NCBI GenBank assembly: GCA_947624715.1
Contig: CANQLO010000034.1
Coordinates: 1 to 17,835 of the forward strand
DNA from: an uncultured Clostridia bacterium
Lineage (GTDB): Bacteria; Bacillota_A; Clostridia; TANB77; CAG-508
Length of the DNA stretch: 17,835 nt
Direction: 5' to 3'
The notes under the pieces are model-generated. The model searched no databases. It was not told the origin of the DNA and saw only the letters and a list, made by a program, of their open reading frames with translations. The translations under genes and the position numbers were made by a program. Positions 15,934 to 17,835 of the stretch are shown in pieces; positions within the stretch are counted from its first letter, which is position 1, and each line of letters begins with the position of its first letter.

Positions 15934-15962
15934 TTGCTATTTAAAAGTTTTAAGTTTATAAT
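15934..15962 (+). promoter_or_regulatory. Promoter of the leader ORF and pilin-like gene
   Basis: TTGCTA (15934-15939), a 17-bp spacer and a perfect TATAAT (15957-15962). RNA would begin near 15969, ahead of the AAAGGA ribosome site (15987-15992) of the leader ORF. I see no convincing promoter between the terminator at 16145-16190 and the start at 16230, so the surface gene probably depends on this one. Confidence 0.7.
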
Positions 15963-16000
15963 TTTTTATATAAAACAAAAGAAATGAAAGGAAAAACAAA

Positions 16001-16063
<63 letters not shown>

Positions 16064-16090
16064 TTTAATAAACAAGAGAATAAATATAAA

Positions 16091-16133
16091 AAACAAAGCT
16101 AGAGAAATCTTTGATTTCGCTTTAGCTTTGTTT
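16091..16133 (+). other. Leader hairpin 1
   Basis: AAACAAAGCTA (16091-16101) pairs with TAGCTTTGTTT (16123-16133), and GAAATC (16104-16109) with GATTTC (16113-16118), around a TTT loop and a small internal loop. No T-run follows. It lies 28 nt after the short-phase stop codon, but inside the long-phase reading frame. Confidence 0.7.
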
Positions 16134-16144
16134 GAAGTAAAAAA

Positions 16145-16190
16145 GAAGAGCTATGTGTTTTAGTAAAATCTAAAATGCATGGCTTTTTTG
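16145..16190 (+). terminator. Leader hairpin 2: intrinsic terminator or attenuator
   Basis: Strand 16145-16164 pairs with 16171-16190 over 20 positions, five of them G-T wobbles, around a 6-nt loop. T6 (16185-16190) forms the 3' side of the stem, and the palindrome TTTTTGCGCGCAAAAA (16186-16201) overlaps its end. It lies between the leader ORF and the pilin-like gene, 40 nt before its start codon. Confidence 0.65.
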
Positions 16191-16229
16191 CGCGCAAAAA
16201 ACGTCAAATAAAGAATTGAGGAGGGGAAA

Positions 16230-17835
16230 ATGAAAGAGCAAAATAGAAAAGAAAGAGGAATAACAATAATAGCATTAGTAGTAACAATAGTATTAATGCT
16301 TATTCTGGTAGGAGTATCAATAGGCTTTTTAACAGGAGAAAAAGGCTTAATAACAAGAACTCTAGAATCAATAGAAATAGGAAAAATAGAAGATTATAGA
16401 GGAGTTATAGAGTTAGATAGATCTGGAACAGAGGTACAAGCCGGAATAAGAGACATGACAAATAAGGAATACATGGATAATTATGAAAGAGAGTTAAGAG
16501 AAGACGCAAAGGACGGAAATCTAAAAGACTCAACAGTAAGAAGAAAAAATGATGAAACAGTAAGAGTAGTAACGCCAGAGGGATATGTATTCGATGCCAC
16601 AAGGGATGAAGTAAAGTATGTAGGAAAGCAAGGAGAAGAAGAAGGAGATTTACCACCAGAAGTAAATAAAGGAAATACCACAATAACGCCAACACCAAGT
16701 GAATGGACGAATAAATCAGTAATGGTAAGTATAGAGACAGACATAAATGAAGAAGGTCAAACAATCCAATATTCTTATGATTCAAAAGTATGGCAAGATT
16801 ATAGAGGACCATTTGAAGTAAAAGATAATGGAACAGTAATATATGCAAGAATTTTAAATAATTTAGATATGACAAATGGATTAACATCAACAACAATACA
16901 AAATATAGATAGATTAAAACCAATAGAGTCAACATTTACAGAGACACATACATCAGAAAGTATAACGGTAATAGCAAGTGGAAAAGACCATGAAGCAACA
17001 CCAACAGATGGAGAAAGTAAGATAGTAGAATATTACTTTAGTAAAGATGGAGGACAAAGTTGGACACCATCAGAAACAGGGGAAGGATACAAAGATCCAA
17101 CATATACATTTGAAGGATTAGATGGAAATCAAGGATATAATATAAAAGTAAGAGTAAAAGATGATGCGGGAAATTATTTAGATAGTGATGCAAAAGAAGT
17201 AACAACAGTACCAAATGCAGCAGGAACAATAACTTTTGGTTATACACCAAATACAGAATGGACAAATCAAGATGTAACGGTAACAATAACAAGTACAGCG
17301 GGAACAGGATATACAATCCAATATGCACTATATAATACAACAACATGGCTAGACTATAGTGAAAGTAGTAAGCCAAAAATGACAAAGAATGGAACAATCT
17401 ATGCAAGACTAAAACAAAATGGAACAACAAATTATGGAAGTGAAACAACAGGAACAGTAAGTAAGATAGATAAATTAGTACCAAATAAACCAACAGTAAC
17501 AGAGACACATACATCAACAAGTATAAAAGTAACAGCAAGTGCAACAGACCAAAATGAAGATACAGCGCAAGGATATGCTAAGTCAGATATAGCAGGATAT
17601 TATTATAGTAGTGATGGAGGAGCAAATTGGACACCAGCATTAACATCGGAGCCAGATACAAAGACAACACATGACTTTACAAGCTTACAAGCAAATAAAG
17701 TATATAAGATACAAGTAAAAGCAAAGGATAAAGCAGGAAATACAACAGATAGTGATATAAGAGAAGTAACAACAGTACCAAATGCAGCAGGAACAATAAC
17801 TTTTGGCTATACACCAGATACAGAATGGACAAATC
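16230..17835 (+). CDS. Pilin-like surface protein with tandem Ig/FN3-like repeats (partial)
   Basis: 535 codons are visible with no stop; the gene runs off the window. AGGAGGGG lies 3-5 nt before the ATG. The N-terminus (KERG at 7-10, then ITIIALVVTIVLMLILVGVS at 11-30) is a type IV prepilin-like signal with cleavage expected after Gly10. The usual Glu at mature position 5 is Ala15. The pattern GEKGLITR after it is typical of a clostridial pilin-like family. From about residue 148, Ig-like domains (WTN at 159, 344 and 533; IQYSYD/IQYALY, NGTxxYARL) alternate with FN3-like domains (TETHTS at 237 and 424; SxDGGxxWTP). The period is about 185-189 residues. It is probably an exported or assembled adhesin. 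Codons end almost always in A. Confidence 0.85.
   Translation, partial: MKEQNRKERGITIIALVVTIVLMLILVGVSIGFLTGEKGLITRTLESIEIGKIEDYRGVIELDRSGTEVQAGIRDMTNKEYMDNYERELREDAKDGNLKDSTVRRKNDETVRVVTPEGYVFDATRDEVKYVGKQGEEEGDLPPEVNKGNTTITPTPSEWTNKSVMVSIETDINEEGQTIQYSYDSKVWQDYRGPFEVKDNGTVIYARILNNLDMTNGLTSTTIQNIDRLKPIESTFTETHTSESITVIASGKDHEATPTDGESKIVEYYFSKDGGQSWTPSETGEGYKDPTYTFEGLDGNQGYNIKVRVKDDAGNYLDSDAKEVTTVPNAAGTITFGYTPNTEWTNQDVTVTITSTAGTGYTIQYALYNTTTWLDYSESSKPKMTKNGTIYARLKQNGTTNYGSETTGTVSKIDKLVPNKPTVTETHTSTSIKVTASATDQNEDTAQGYAKSDIAGYYYSSDGGANWTPALTSEPDTKTTHDFTSLQANKVYKIQVKAKDKAGNTTDSDIREVTTVPNAAGTITFGYTPDTEWTN
16660..17835 (+). repeat. ~567-bp coding repeats in the surface gene
   Basis: Repeat units begin near 16660, 17218 and 17785. 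Segments 17196-17268 and 17763-17835 are 73 bp long, exactly 567 bp apart and differ at only two bases, so recent duplication or gene conversion is likely. The first unit is more diverged, and the array continues past the window. Confidence 0.85.

Noticed and set aside
16405..17544. Long minus-strand open frames opposite the pilin-like gene (16405-16935, 17038-17544)
   Set aside because: Leu-rich low-complexity shadows caused by the A-ending codons of the plus-strand gene; no ribosome sites.

Overview
The window is AT-rich DNA from a Firmicute, most likely an uncultured gut-type clostridium. The grounds are strong AGGAGG-type ribosome binding sites, sigma-A promoters with 17-bp spacers, the clostridial gene set (folD, priA-def-fmt, addA), an LPxTG wall-anchored protein, and a pilin-like N-terminus typical of Clostridia. 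TAA is the usual stop. No rRNA, tRNA or CRISPR array was seen.

Layout. 1-482 has no gene except the promoter of the first one; it holds a 118-bp palindromic element. 483-1013 (+) is a small membrane-anchored protein of unknown function, convergent with 1156-2592 (-), a sortase-anchored VWA surface protein. Between them lies a cluster of GGGGACGGAGG repeats forming a 27-bp perfect hairpin. 2789-3280 (-) is dCMP deaminase. 3281-3714 holds two promoters, two hairpin terminators and what looks like a frameshifted fragment of a small membrane protein. 3715-8660 (+) is a housekeeping block: folD, a possible 51-codon ORF, priA, a second copy of the palindromic element, def and fmt. 8661-9141 has no recognised gene but a terminator, a strong promoter below a Spo0A-like box, a hairpin and a direct repeat. 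9142-10281 (+) is an Rpn/PD-(D/E)XK nuclease-like gene. 10425-11036 (-) is a helical-bundle protein. 11221-14727 (+) is addA without addB beside it. 14766-15710 (-) is an SPFH/stomatin-like protein. 15711-16229 has a repeat copy, a strong promoter, a short leader ORF containing a perfect (CA)14 microsatellite, and two hairpins. 16230 to the window end (+) is a pilin-like protein with tandem Ig-like/FN3-like repeats, cut by the window edge.

How genes fit together. dCMP deaminase and FolD serve thymidylate and one-carbon metabolism. Fmt uses 10-formyl-THF, which FolD helps make, to formylate initiator Met-tRNA, and Def removes the formyl group later. PriA (replication restart) and AddA (double-strand break processing) belong to DNA repair. 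The two surface proteins and the Rpn-like gene look accessory. The Rpn-like and pilin-like genes use A-ending codons almost exclusively, unlike the housekeeping genes.

The most interesting feature is the leader of the pilin-like gene. A promoter drives a short ORF through (CA)14. At the present length it stops after 20 residues. One more CA unit would open a 70-codon frame that reads through both hairpins, including a terminator, and stops 18 nt before the surface gene. This looks like a microsatellite phase switch acting by attenuation or translational coupling; that function is inference.
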